NCBI RefSeq assembly: GCF_003846185.1
Contig: NZ_ML123034.1
Coordinates: 4,433,850-4,497,849 of the forward strand
Source of the DNA: Streptomyces sp. ADI96-02
GTDB lineage: Bacteria; Actinomycetota; Actinomycetes; Streptomycetales; Streptomycetaceae
Reading direction: 5' to 3'
DNA length: 64,000 nt
Positions 1 through 9,725 of this stretch are shown piece after piece. Within the stretch, counting starts at the first letter, position 1. The number at the start of each line of letters is the position of its first letter. A program made the translations under genes and the position numbers. Under the pieces are notes generated by a model. The model searched no databases and was not told the origin of the DNA. It worked only from the letters and a program-made list of their open reading frames with translations.

Positions 1-316
1 CCACCCCACGGCCCCCCACCCCACGGCCCTCCGCGAGCCGCGGACGCCCCGGTCGTCTCCCGGCCCCGACCGTGCCGGGAGCGGAGCGGATCGATTGCGA
101 TCGGCTGCCGGGCGCCGGTCGCGAAGGCCCCGGAACCCCCTGAATATCGCGTGAATCACAGGCGAACACCGATCCCCCGGATCGGCCGGGGAAGCCCGGC
201 ACGCGCAAGGCCCGTACCATGGGACGAGCCGTGGCGTGCCGCCCGGCGGGCGTACGAGGACTCGAAGACCGACTGAGACGCCTGATCCCACGATCCGAGA
301 GAAGCGCAAGCCACCC
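1..316. other. Non-coding region upstream of typA
   Basis: No convincing gene is visible. The first 30 bases hold two near-identical copies of a C-rich 15-mer. The region should carry the typA promoter, but no clear -10/-35 pair stands out. An in-frame upstream extension of the typA frame to 236 exists and is judged not to be the start. Confidence 0.5.
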
Positions 317-2191
<1,875 letters not shown>

Positions 2192-2197
2192 TCCGCG

Positions 2198-2269
2198 CGG
2201 GCGCCTCGCGGGGCGCCCGGCGGACCTCGGTCCGGCCCCCTCCACCGGCAGCACGGAGGGGGCCGGACC
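2198..2269 (+). terminator. Tandem hairpins terminating typA
   Basis: Two stems follow the stop codon. The first is 8 bp (2198-2205 with 2212-2219). The second is a perfect 15-bp stem (2229-2243 with 2255-2269) with an 11-base loop, followed by a T-rich stretch (tctttcgttcc). The second looks like a strong intrinsic terminator. Confidence 0.85.
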
Positions 2270-2380
2270 TCTTTCGTTCCTCGCTGTCGCGAGGGCCAGG
2301 CGACGCGAGGATGCTGCGTTCTGTGCGATGGGGAACGGCGGATTCCGTATGGTCCGGCCGGGCCCGCGCCCGCGTCGGCC

Positions 2381-2395
2381 TTGACGGAACGTCAA
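2381..2395. promoter_or_regulatory. 15-bp palindrome, possible operator
   Basis: TTGACG-gaa-CGTCAA is a perfect inverted repeat with 6-bp arms in the upstream part of the bldK leader. Its form fits a dimeric regulator site, but no regulator can be named from sequence. Confidence 0.3.
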
Positions 2396-2980
2396 GGATT
2401 TCTCAAATGGCTGGCAAGAGATGGCAATTGAGTGGTAGGGGCTGTGCGGCCGCGCCGCGTCGCGGGTGCGCGAAAGGGCGTCGCGCGGCAGTCGGGTTCG
2501 CTCCCGCGAAGGAGTCGGAGGGGGGATACTCGGGGCGGCGGACCGGGGGACACGCTCACCGCCGGCCCGGCCCCGGCGCGAGCCCGATCGTCGGGCGGTC
2601 GCCGTCGCGCACCTCGGGGGAGAGAGTCGACGCGGGAGCGGTCTGCGCGCAACCTGATTTCGACGGCGATGCGTCCGATTATCGGGCACGGCTCTCCGGA
2701 ACATGTGTTAACGGTCCGTTTCAGGGGTGTCTGTCTGGTATCGCTTTGTCCGTATATCGGGTCTACGCGCAGGATTGATGTTGTCAAACCGAGACCCTTT
2801 GAGTGTGGTTTACGGCCCTGTCGTACTTAATAGTTGGCTCCATTGAGCTCGGGTCAATGAGTCACGCACTGTGGGGAGTGCCGACTCACGAGCGCACGGG
2901 GTACCGCTCTCTCCGTCTGCAGGGGTGTCGACGGACGACAGGTGCCAGAACTGTTTACGTGGACTCACGAGGAGGAACCC

Positions 2981-3085
2981 ATGTGCGGTGCCCTGAGCAC
3001 CTGTGGGGGCGCGACGTCCTGGACGAAGCGCCAGGCCGGTTTCGTTCATCGAGCACCGTCCGGCCCCGCCGTCAGCGACCTCTGA
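2981..3085 (+). CDS. Possible 34-residue upstream peptide in the bldK leader
   Basis: A short ORF (ATG at 2981, TGA at 3083-3085) with a Shine-Dalgarno, GAGGAGG, at ideal spacing. This is clearly better than the ribosome site of the next gene. The peptide begins MCGALSTCGGATSW and has two cysteines. It ends about 250 bp before the first permease gene. It could be a regulatory leader peptide, a small translated RNA product, or a chance match. No family is recognised and third-position bias cannot be judged at this length. Confidence 0.3.
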   Translation: MCGALSTCGGATSWTKRQAGFVHRAPSGPAVSDL

Positions 3086-3336
3086 CGAGTCTCGGCCCGT
3101 CCAAACCGCTCAACTCGCGTTCCCGGGGGTGAAACCCACTCCTGTCGGCGCTCCTGCCGGTCGTACCGCTCCGAGGTGATCTCCGTCGGACGGCGACCAT
3201 GCCATGGCTGTCACCCCTGGGTGACGTGTGGCATCGGGGGACCGCCGCGCATCAGGCACGACGCACCGAGTGCATTGACTCAACCGTCGCGGCCTGCTGG
3301 GAGCGCCGGTACCCGACATCTGTGAATGGACACATC

Positions 3337-4374
3337 ATGACCAGTCCAATTGAGGCCGAGGACGCCACGGCCTCTGTCGCCTTGGACAAGAACCCCGCGG
3401 CGAAGACCACCGCCGCGGACGCTGAGACTCCGATCGGCCGCTCCCCGGGTCAGCTGATGTGGATGCGCTTCAGGCGCGACCGCACCGGCATGATCTCCGC
3501 GGTCGTGGTGATCCTGTACTTCGTCATCGCCCTGCTCGCGCCCGTGATCTCGGCGCTGTACGGCAAGGACCCGTACACGCTGTACGCGCAGGAGCCGGAC
3601 TACCCCTTCCTGTTGAACGACTTCGCCATGCCGACCGGCGCCTTCGGCGGGGTCTCCGGCGATTTCTGGTTCGGTGTCGAGCCCTACCTGGGCCGGGACG
3701 TGTTCACCATGCTCCTGTACGGGATTCGCACCTCGCTCTACATGGCGGTCGCTCTGACGCTGCTGAGCGTGGGCACCGGGGTCATCATCGGCATGGTCAG
3801 CGGCTACTTCGGCGGTAAGGTCGACTACTGGCTCGGCCGGATCACGGACTTCTTCCTCGCCTTCCCGAGCCAGCTGTTCTTCATCGCGTTCATGCCCGTC
3901 GTCACGGCGATGTTCGTCTCGCCCACGGACGAGACGCCCACCTACCTCCGTGTCGTCGCGATCATCCTGGTGATGTGGGTCCTCGGCTGGATGGGTATGG
4001 CGCGTCTGGTGCGAAGCTCCGTACTCTCCCTGCGCGAGCGGGAGTTCGTGGAGGCGGCCAAGGTCTCCGGCGCGTCGCGCTGGCGGATCGTCCGCAAGGA
4101 GATCCTGCCGAACATCGTCACGCCGATCCTGGTGCAGGGCACCTACATGCTGCCCAGCGCCATCCTCTCCATCGCCTTCCTCTCGTTCGTCGGAGTCGGC
4201 TTCGTCGAGCCGACCCCGGACTGGGGCCGGATGTTCGCCATCGGCGCCAAGAACTACGAGCAGAACCCGTCCTTCATGCTCTTCACCGGCGTCGCCCTGG
4301 TGATCTTCGTCCTGGCCTTCAACCTTCTCGGTGACTCGGTCCGCGACGCGTTCGACCCCAAGACCGGACGATGA
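3337..4374 (+). CDS. bldKA: Oligopeptide ABC transporter permease (BldKA-like)
   Basis: 345-residue inner-membrane permease of the DppC/OppC family. A hydrophilic N-terminal tail is followed by a first membrane span near residues 50-75, then an external loop, a core of about five helices, and the EAA loop EAAKVSGASRWRIVRKEILP that contacts the ATPases. The ATG at 3337 (MTSPIEAED) is preferred over the longer frame from 3199; its ribosome site is weak. It is the first gene of permease-lipoprotein-permease-ATPase-ATPase, the order of the Streptomyces bldK locus, which lies next to typA there too. BldK imports an extracellular oligopeptide signal needed for aerial hyphae. The family is certain; the bldK assignment rests on order and location. 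Confidence 0.9.
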   Translation: MTSPIEAEDATASVALDKNPAAKTTAADAETPIGRSPGQLMWMRFRRDRTGMISAVVVILYFVIALLAPVISALYGKDPYTLYAQEPDYPFLLNDFAMPTGAFGGVSGDFWFGVEPYLGRDVFTMLLYGIRTSLYMAVALTLLSVGTGVIIGMVSGYFGGKVDYWLGRITDFFLAFPSQLFFIAFMPVVTAMFVSPTDETPTYLRVVAIILVMWVLGWMGMARLVRSSVLSLREREFVEAAKVSGASRWRIVRKEILPNIVTPILVQGTYMLPSAILSIAFLSFVGVGFVEPTPDWGRMFAIGAKNYEQNPSFMLFTGVALVIFVLAFNLLGDSVRDAFDPKTGR

Positions 4375-4471
4375 CGTCCACGTGCGGGGACGGCTGCCGC
4401 CCCCGCGCCGGGCAACCGGCTGGTCAGGCAGCACTTCTGGATATCAACCGACAGGCAGGTACACGAGTCTC

Positions 4472-6268
4472 ATGAAGTCCATCAGAACGCGCTCCGCACG
4501 CGCGGTCGTCGTCGCCATCGCGGCCGGCTCGCTGGCGCTCACCGGCTGCTCCTCCAACACCGGCGGCAGCACCAAGGACGAGTCCAAGTCCAAGGACGAC
4601 GCCGCCCAGCAGTCGAAGCCCGTCGAGTACGCCGACGCTGCCGGCTCGACCGGACCTGCCAAGGACGTGGCCGGCGCCACCCCCGGCGGCAACATCAACG
4701 TCTACCTCCAGTCGGACCTGACCCACCTCGACCCGGGCCAGATCTACGTCAGCGACGCCGGCCAGTTCGCGAACCTGATCCACCGCAAGCTGACGAACTA
4801 CCAGGAGGACGCCAAGGGCAACCTGACGGTCGTCGGTGACATAGCCACCGACTCCGGCAAGTCCACCGACGGCGGCAAGACCTGGACGTACACCCTCAAG
4901 GACGGCATCAAGGACGAGGACGGCAACGTCATCACGTCCGCCGACGTCCGCCACTCCATCGAGCGCCTGTACTCGAAGGTCATCTTCGACGGCCCGTCGT
5001 TCATCCAGACCTGGCTCTCCGGTTCGGACTACCGCAAGGCGCTGCCGGACGGCCCGTACAAGGGCAAGCACCTGCCGGACACCGTCCTGGAGACCCCGGA
5101 CGAGAAGACGGTCGTCTTCAAGTTCCAGAAGCCGCAGCCGGACCTCCCGCAGGCCCTCGCCATGGCCGGCTACGCCATCGTGCCCGAGAAGCAGGACACG
5201 AAGGAGAACTACGACAAGGCCCCCAAGGCCCTCGGTCCGTACAAGCTGGTCGAGTACAAGGCCGGCAAGTCCATGAAGCTGGTGAAGAACACCAACTGGG
5301 ACCCGAAGACGGACGCCGTGCGCCACCAGTACGTGGACGGCTACGACTTCACCACGACGATCGAGCAGTCCAGCCAGACCAAGCGTCTGATCGCCGACCA
5401 GGGCGAGGCCAAGAACGCCATCCAGTTCACGACCTCGGTCGACCCGGGCCAGATCCAGGACGTCGTCACCAACCCCGCCGTCAACAAGCGGACGATCAAG
5501 GGCTACCAGCCCTACGTGTGGCAGCTCTCCTTCAACCTGGACCGGGTCAAGGACAAGCGCGTCCGCGACGCCATCACGTACGCGCTGCCGAACCAGAGCA
5601 TCATCCAGGCCGACGGCGGCAAGTACGGCGGTGAGCTCGCCGGCGGTCTGATGGCCCCGACGCTCCCGGGCTACGACCCGAACTACGACCCGTTCGGCAA
5701 GCAGAAGAAGCCCAACGGCGACCTGGCCAAGGCCAAGCAGCTCATCAAGGAGGCGGGCATCAAGGAGGGCACCAAGCTCAGCTACGCCTACTCCAACACC
5801 CCGCGTTCGCAGAAGCAGCAGGTCATCATCAAGGACGCGCTGGCCAAGATCGGCTTCGACGTCCAGGCCAAGGAGATCGACTCCGCGACCTTCTACGAGC
5901 AGATCGGCAAGGTCGACAACCAGTTCGACATCTACGCCACCGGCTGGGGCCAGGACTGGTCCTCCCCGTCGACCGTCATCACGCCGGTCTACGACGGTTC
6001 GCTCGTCGCCGACGGTGCGTCGAACTACTCGCACATCAACGACGCCAAGGTCAACGAGCTCATCCAGAAGGCCCTGACGCAGGAGCCCGAGGCCGCGGCG
6101 AAGACGTGGGAAGAGGCTCACCACCGCATCGTCGAGGAGATCAACCCCGCCGCCCCGATGTACTACTCGAAGCAGATCCAGCTCTTCGGTTCGAACATCG
6201 GCGGTGCCCGGTACAGCACCAACTCCAGCTACATCAACATCAACGACCTGTACCTGAAGAAGCCGTAA
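4472..6268 (+). CDS. bldKB: Oligopeptide-binding lipoprotein (BldKB-like)
   Basis: 598-residue extracytoplasmic solute-binding protein of the SBP family 5 (DppA/OppA type). A basic N-terminus and hydrophobic stretch lead to the lipobox LTGC, with the lipidated cysteine at residue 26. A Ser/Lys/Asp-rich linker of about 40 residues precedes the binding domain. The ATG at 4472 gives a complete lipoprotein signal, whereas the same frame from 4331 would add about 47 unlikely residues. It should capture peptides for the flanking permeases. A strong hairpin immediately downstream suggests it is made in excess over the membrane subunits, as is usual for binding proteins. Confidence 0.93.
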   Translation: MKSIRTRSARAVVVAIAAGSLALTGCSSNTGGSTKDESKSKDDAAQQSKPVEYADAAGSTGPAKDVAGATPGGNINVYLQSDLTHLDPGQIYVSDAGQFANLIHRKLTNYQEDAKGNLTVVGDIATDSGKSTDGGKTWTYTLKDGIKDEDGNVITSADVRHSIERLYSKVIFDGPSFIQTWLSGSDYRKALPDGPYKGKHLPDTVLETPDEKTVVFKFQKPQPDLPQALAMAGYAIVPEKQDTKENYDKAPKALGPYKLVEYKAGKSMKLVKNTNWDPKTDAVRHQYVDGYDFTTTIEQSSQTKRLIADQGEAKNAIQFTTSVDPGQIQDVVTNPAVNKRTIKGYQPYVWQLSFNLDRVKDKRVRDAITYALPNQSIIQADGGKYGGELAGGLMAPTLPGYDPNYDPFGKQKKPNGDLAKAKQLIKEAGIKEGTKLSYAYSNTPRSQKQQVIIKDALAKIGFDVQAKEIDSATFYEQIGKVDNQFDIYATGWGQDWSSPSTVITPVYDGSLVADGASNYSHINDAKVNELIQKALTQEPEAAAKTWEEAHHRIVEEINPAAPMYYSKQIQLFGSNIGGARYSTNSSYININDLYLKKP

Positions 6269-6286
6269 CCAGGAACCAGGCCTGAT

Positions 6287-6324
6287 CCACGGGGGCGCGC
6301 GCCAGGCGGAGCGCGCCCCCGTGG
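6287..6324 (+). terminator. Intercistronic hairpin after the binding-protein gene
   Basis: A perfect 14-bp GC-rich stem (6287-6300 with 6311-6324) with a 10-base loop, between bldKB and bldKC. It has no long T tract. It may act as a partial terminator or a 3' stabiliser raising binding-protein mRNA over the distal genes. Confidence 0.75.
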
Positions 6325-6373
6325 ACTTCCACCCCTCACTACCCGCCGCTTCCGAAGAGAGCAGCCTCCCGCG

Positions 6374-7351
6374 ATGCTTCAGTTCCTCATCCGCAGGTTG
6401 ACCGGCGCAGCCGTCATCATGTTCCTGATCGGCGCCTTCACGTTCTTCCTGTTCTACACAATCCCTCAGGACTTCGCCCAGCTCTCCTGCGGCAAGAACT
6501 GCTCGCCGGAGAACATTGCGGTCATCCGCGAGAACCTCGGCCTCGACAAGCCGATCACCGCCCAGTTCTGGGACTTCATGTCCGGCATCTTCGTCGGCCG
6601 GGACTTCGCGGTGGGGCACTGCTCCGCACCGTGCCTGGGGCAGTCCTTCAAGACCGGTGACTTCGTGTGGGACTCGATCATGGACCGGTTCCCGCTGACC
6701 CTGTCGCTCACCATCGGCGGCCTGATCATCTTCCTGATCCTCGGTCTCGGTTCCGGCCTGCTCGCCGCCTGGAAGCGCGGCACCGCGGTCGACAAGGCCG
6801 TCAGCGGCGCGTCGATGCTGCTCAGCTCCTTCCAGATCTACTTCCTCGGTCCGGTCGTCCTCGGCATCTTCGTCTACAGCACCGGCTGGATGGAGAACCC
6901 CTCGTACGTCCCGTTCACCGAGGACCCGGTCAAGTGGGCCGTCGGCCTGCTGATCCCGTGGGCCGTCATGGCGACCATCTTCACGGCGCAGTACACCCGT
7001 ATGGCGCGCTCCACGATGATCGAGCAGCTCCAGGAGGAGCACGTCCGCACCGCGCGCGCCAAGGGCATGCCGGCCAAGTACGTCTTCTTCCGCTACGCCT
7101 GGCGCGGCTCGCTCGCGCCCATCGTCACCATCCTCGGCATGGACCTCAGCGGACTCCTCGCAGGCGGCGTGGTCACCGAGTTCACCTTCGACCTGGCGGG
7201 CATCGGACGCCTGGCGGTGGATTCCTCGCTGACCAAGGACCTCCCCCTGACCATGGGCGTGATGCTGTTCGGAGCCTTCTTCATCCTGCTCCTGAACATC
7301 GTCGTGGACCTCGCCTACGCCTACATCGACCCGCGCGTGCGCCTCGCCTAG
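6374..7351 (+). CDS. bldKC: Oligopeptide ABC transporter permease (BldKC-like)
   Basis: 325-residue DppB/OppB-type permease. It starts with the characteristic MLQFLIRRLTGAAVIMFLIG first helix, has an external loop containing four cysteines (CGKNCS near residues 38-43 and CSAPC near 84-88), and the ABC permease core with EEHVRTARAKGMPAKYVFFR as the EAA loop. It ends in the typical ...DLAYAYIDPRVRLA tail. It should pair with the BldKA-like permease to form the pore. Its stop codon TAG is part of the Shine-Dalgarno (taggaga) of the next gene, so translation is probably coupled. Confidence 0.93.
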   Translation: MLQFLIRRLTGAAVIMFLIGAFTFFLFYTIPQDFAQLSCGKNCSPENIAVIRENLGLDKPITAQFWDFMSGIFVGRDFAVGHCSAPCLGQSFKTGDFVWDSIMDRFPLTLSLTIGGLIIFLILGLGSGLLAAWKRGTAVDKAVSGASMLLSSFQIYFLGPVVLGIFVYSTGWMENPSYVPFTEDPVKWAVGLLIPWAVMATIFTAQYTRMARSTMIEQLQEEHVRTARAKGMPAKYVFFRYAWRGSLAPIVTILGMDLSGLLAGGVVTEFTFDLAGIGRLAVDSSLTKDLPLTMGVMLFGAFFILLLNIVVDLAYAYIDPRVRLA

Positions 7352-7361
7352 GAGAACGACC

Positions 7362-8423
7362 GTGACCACACTCACCAAGACCGAGGACAAGCCGGCCCCG
7401 ACCGGGCCCGACGGCTTCCTCTCGGTACGCGACCTGCGGGTGCGGTTCTCCACCGAGGACGGCATCGTCAAGGCGGTCGACGGACTCTCCTTCGACGTCG
7501 AACGAGGCAAGACGCTCGGGATCGTCGGAGAGTCGGGATCCGGCAAGTCCGTGACCAACCTCGCCGTGCTGGGCCTGCACAACCCACAGAGCTCGCAGGT
7601 CGAGGGGGAGATCCTGCTGGAGGGCAAGAACCTCCTGGCTTCCTCCGAGAAGGAGATGGAACGGCTTCGCGGCAACAAGGTCGCGATGATCTTCCAGGAC
7701 CCGCTCACCGCGCTCTCGCCGTACTACACCGTGGGCCGCCAGCTCGCCGAGCCGTTCCGCAAGCACACCGGCGCCTCCAAGAAGGAGGCGAAGGCGCGCG
7801 CCATCGAGATGCTGACCAAGGTCGGCATCCCGCAGCCCGCCACGCGCTTCGACGACTACCCGCACCAGTTCTCGGGCGGTATGCGCCAGCGCGCGATGAT
7901 CGCCATGGCGCTGATGTGCGACCCCGACCTCCTGATCGCCGACGAGCCGACCACCGCGCTGGACGTCACCGTGCAGGCCCAGATCCTGGACCTGCTCAAG
8001 GACCTCCAGCAGGAGTTCGGCTCCGCGATCATCTTCATCACGCACGACCTCGGGGTCATCGCCAACATGGCGGACGACCTGCTGGTCATGTACGCCGGAC
8101 GGGCCGTGGAGCGCGGGAGCGTCCGCGAAGTCCTCAAGGCGCCCCAGCACCCCTACACCTGGGGCCTGCTCAGCTCGATGCCGCGCCTGGGCGGCGACAT
8201 CAGCGAGGAGCTCGTGCCGATCCCCGGATCGCCGCCGAGCCTCCTGAACCGGCCGTCGGGCTGCGCCTTCCACCCGCGCTGCACCTTCACCGACCGGGTC
8301 GAGGGCGCGCGGTGCAGCGACGAGAAGCCGCTGCTGGCCGACGGCAGAGCCGCCGCGTGCCACCTCACCCCGGGGGAGAAGCAGTCCATCTTCATCGATC
8401 AGATCAAGCCTCGGCTCGGCTAG
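7362..8423 (+). CDS. bldKD: Oligopeptide ABC transporter ATPase (BldKD, OppD type)
   Basis: 353-residue cytoplasmic ATPase. It has Walker A GESGSGKS, the OppD-specific Q-loop region IFQDPLTALSP, signature FSGGMRQR, Walker B LLIADEP and the H-loop in ITHDLG. The C-terminal oligopeptide/dipeptide domain has the conserved cysteine pattern (GCAFHPRCTF... then ACHL). The GTG start at 7362 lies 10 bp after the previous stop, with GGAGAA as ribosome site. It powers import together with the next gene product. Confidence 0.94.
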   Translation: MTTLTKTEDKPAPTGPDGFLSVRDLRVRFSTEDGIVKAVDGLSFDVERGKTLGIVGESGSGKSVTNLAVLGLHNPQSSQVEGEILLEGKNLLASSEKEMERLRGNKVAMIFQDPLTALSPYYTVGRQLAEPFRKHTGASKKEAKARAIEMLTKVGIPQPATRFDDYPHQFSGGMRQRAMIAMALMCDPDLLIADEPTTALDVTVQAQILDLLKDLQQEFGSAIIFITHDLGVIANMADDLLVMYAGRAVERGSVREVLKAPQHPYTWGLLSSMPRLGGDISEELVPIPGSPPSLLNRPSGCAFHPRCTFTDRVEGARCSDEKPLLADGRAAACHLTPGEKQSIFIDQIKPRLG

Positions 8424-8437
8424 GGAGACGCAGAGAC

Positions 8438-9559
8438 ATGAGTAACAACGTCACTCTGCCGGAACAGCAGGGTTCCACGGAAGAGGCCGGCGGGCGGCGC
8501 GAGCTGCTCACCGTCGAGAAGATGGCCATGCACTTCCCGATCTACGGGGGGTTCCCCTTCAAGCGCCAGGTCGGCGCCGTGAAGGCGGTCGACGGGATCG
8601 ACCTGACGGTGTACGAGGGCGAGAGCCTGGGCCTCGTCGGTGAGTCCGGCTGCGGCAAGTCGACCACCGGCCGCATGATGACGCGGCTGCTGGAGCCCAC
8701 CGGCGGGAAGATCACGTACTCCGGCAAGGACATCACGCACGCCAGCCGCAAGGAGCTGGCCCCGATCCGGTCCGAGATCCAGATGATCTTCCAGGACCCG
8801 TACTCCTCGCTCAACCCGCGGCAGACCGTCGGCACCATCATCAAGAGCCCGATGGAGGTCAACGGGATCAAGCCGCCCGGGGGCCGTGAGGCCCGGGTGC
8901 GCGAGCTGCTGGAGCTGGTGGGTCTCAACCCGGAGCACTACAACCGCTTCCCGCACGAGTTCTCCGGCGGCCAGCGCCAGCGCATCGGCGTCGCCCGCGC
9001 GCTCGCGCTCCAGCCGAAGCTGATCATCGCCGACGAGCCGGTCTCGGCCCTCGACGTGTCGATCCAGGCCCAGGTGGTCAACCTCCTGCAGAAGGTGCAG
9101 CGGGAGATGGGCATCGCCTTCGTCTTCATCGCGCACGACCTGGCGATCGTCCGGCACTTCTCGGAGCGCGTCGCGGTGATGTACCTGGGCAAGGTGGTGG
9201 AGGTCGCCGACCGCGACTCCCTGTACAACCGGCCCCGGCACCCGTACACGCACGCCCTGCTCTCGGCCGTGCCCGAGGCGAACGTCGACACCGACACCAA
9301 GGACCGCATCCGGCTGGAGGGCGACGTCCCCTCGCCGATCATGCCGCCGTCCGGCTGCCGCTTCCGTACGCGGTGCTGGAAGGCGCAGGAGAAGTGCGCG
9401 ACGGAGGAGCCGCCGCTCGTCCAGATCGGCGGCAACAAGCCCGGTCACCTCACCGCCTGCCACTTCCCCGAGGAGCCGACCACGGACGGCCGCCGCGAGG
9501 ACGTCGTGATGGACCCGGCGCTCGTGGCGCTGGAGGAGGAGCCCGGCTCCGGCGAGTGA
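8438..9559 (+). CDS. bldKE: Oligopeptide ABC transporter ATPase (BldKE, OppF type)
   Basis: 373-residue second ATPase. It has Walker A GESGCGKS, signature FSGGQRQR, Walker B LIIADEP, H-loop IAHDLA and the OppF C-terminal motif GCRFRTRCWKAQ with ACHF. The ATG at 8438 (MSNNVTLPEQQ) is 14 bp after the previous stop and has the ribosome site GGGAGA; the longer overlapping frame is out of context. It is the last gene of the operon and is followed by a clear terminator. Confidence 0.94.
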   Translation: MSNNVTLPEQQGSTEEAGGRRELLTVEKMAMHFPIYGGFPFKRQVGAVKAVDGIDLTVYEGESLGLVGESGCGKSTTGRMMTRLLEPTGGKITYSGKDITHASRKELAPIRSEIQMIFQDPYSSLNPRQTVGTIIKSPMEVNGIKPPGGREARVRELLELVGLNPEHYNRFPHEFSGGQRQRIGVARALALQPKLIIADEPVSALDVSIQAQVVNLLQKVQREMGIAFVFIAHDLAIVRHFSERVAVMYLGKVVEVADRDSLYNRPRHPYTHALLSAVPEANVDTDTKDRIRLEGDVPSPIMPPSGCRFRTRCWKAQEKCATEEPPLVQIGGNKPGHLTACHFPEEPTTDGRREDVVMDPALVALEEEPGSGE

Positions 9560-9600
9560 AGGAAGCGCGGGCCGAGTCGTCGGTCCGTGAGCGGTACGCC

Positions 9601-9632
9601 GACGCCCGGCCGGGTTCTTCCGGCCGGGCGTC
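9601..9632 (+). terminator. Terminator of the bldK-type operon
   Basis: A perfect 12-bp GC stem (9601-9612 with 9621-9632) with the loop ggttcttc, 42 bp after the last ATPase gene and before the ribosome site of the next operon. Confidence 0.8.
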
Positions 9633-9725
9633 CGGCGTTCCCGGACGGGCGACGTGAACATGCGCCCATGCGGCATATGGGGTGGTATGAGGCATTGAGC
9701 ACTCGATGACTCTAGGAGGCACTCC

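Larger units (their letters stand above)
2281..3336 (+). other. Long non-coding leader upstream of the bldK-type operon
   Basis: About 1.05 kb without a convincing long gene. It holds a 15-bp palindrome TTGACGgaaCGTCAA (2381-2395), a relatively AT-rich tract at about 2760-2850 that may hold the promoter, a 34-codon ORF with a near-perfect Shine-Dalgarno (2981-3085), and a small palindrome GTCACCcctgGGTGAC (3210-3225). ORFs called here on either strand have unlike-gene composition. The length suggests a structured or multiply regulated 5' region for the importer operon. Confidence 0.5.

Noticed and set aside
2432..2830. Arg/Gly-rich ORFs in the bldK leader
   Set aside because: Overlapping open frames on both strands lack ribosome sites, codon bias or known domains.
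4424..7708. 1094-residue minus-strand open frame
   Set aside because: It lies antisense to the bldK lipoprotein and permease genes and arises from GC-biased codon use; its Val/Leu/Gly/Asp-rich sequence matches no family and has no start signals.
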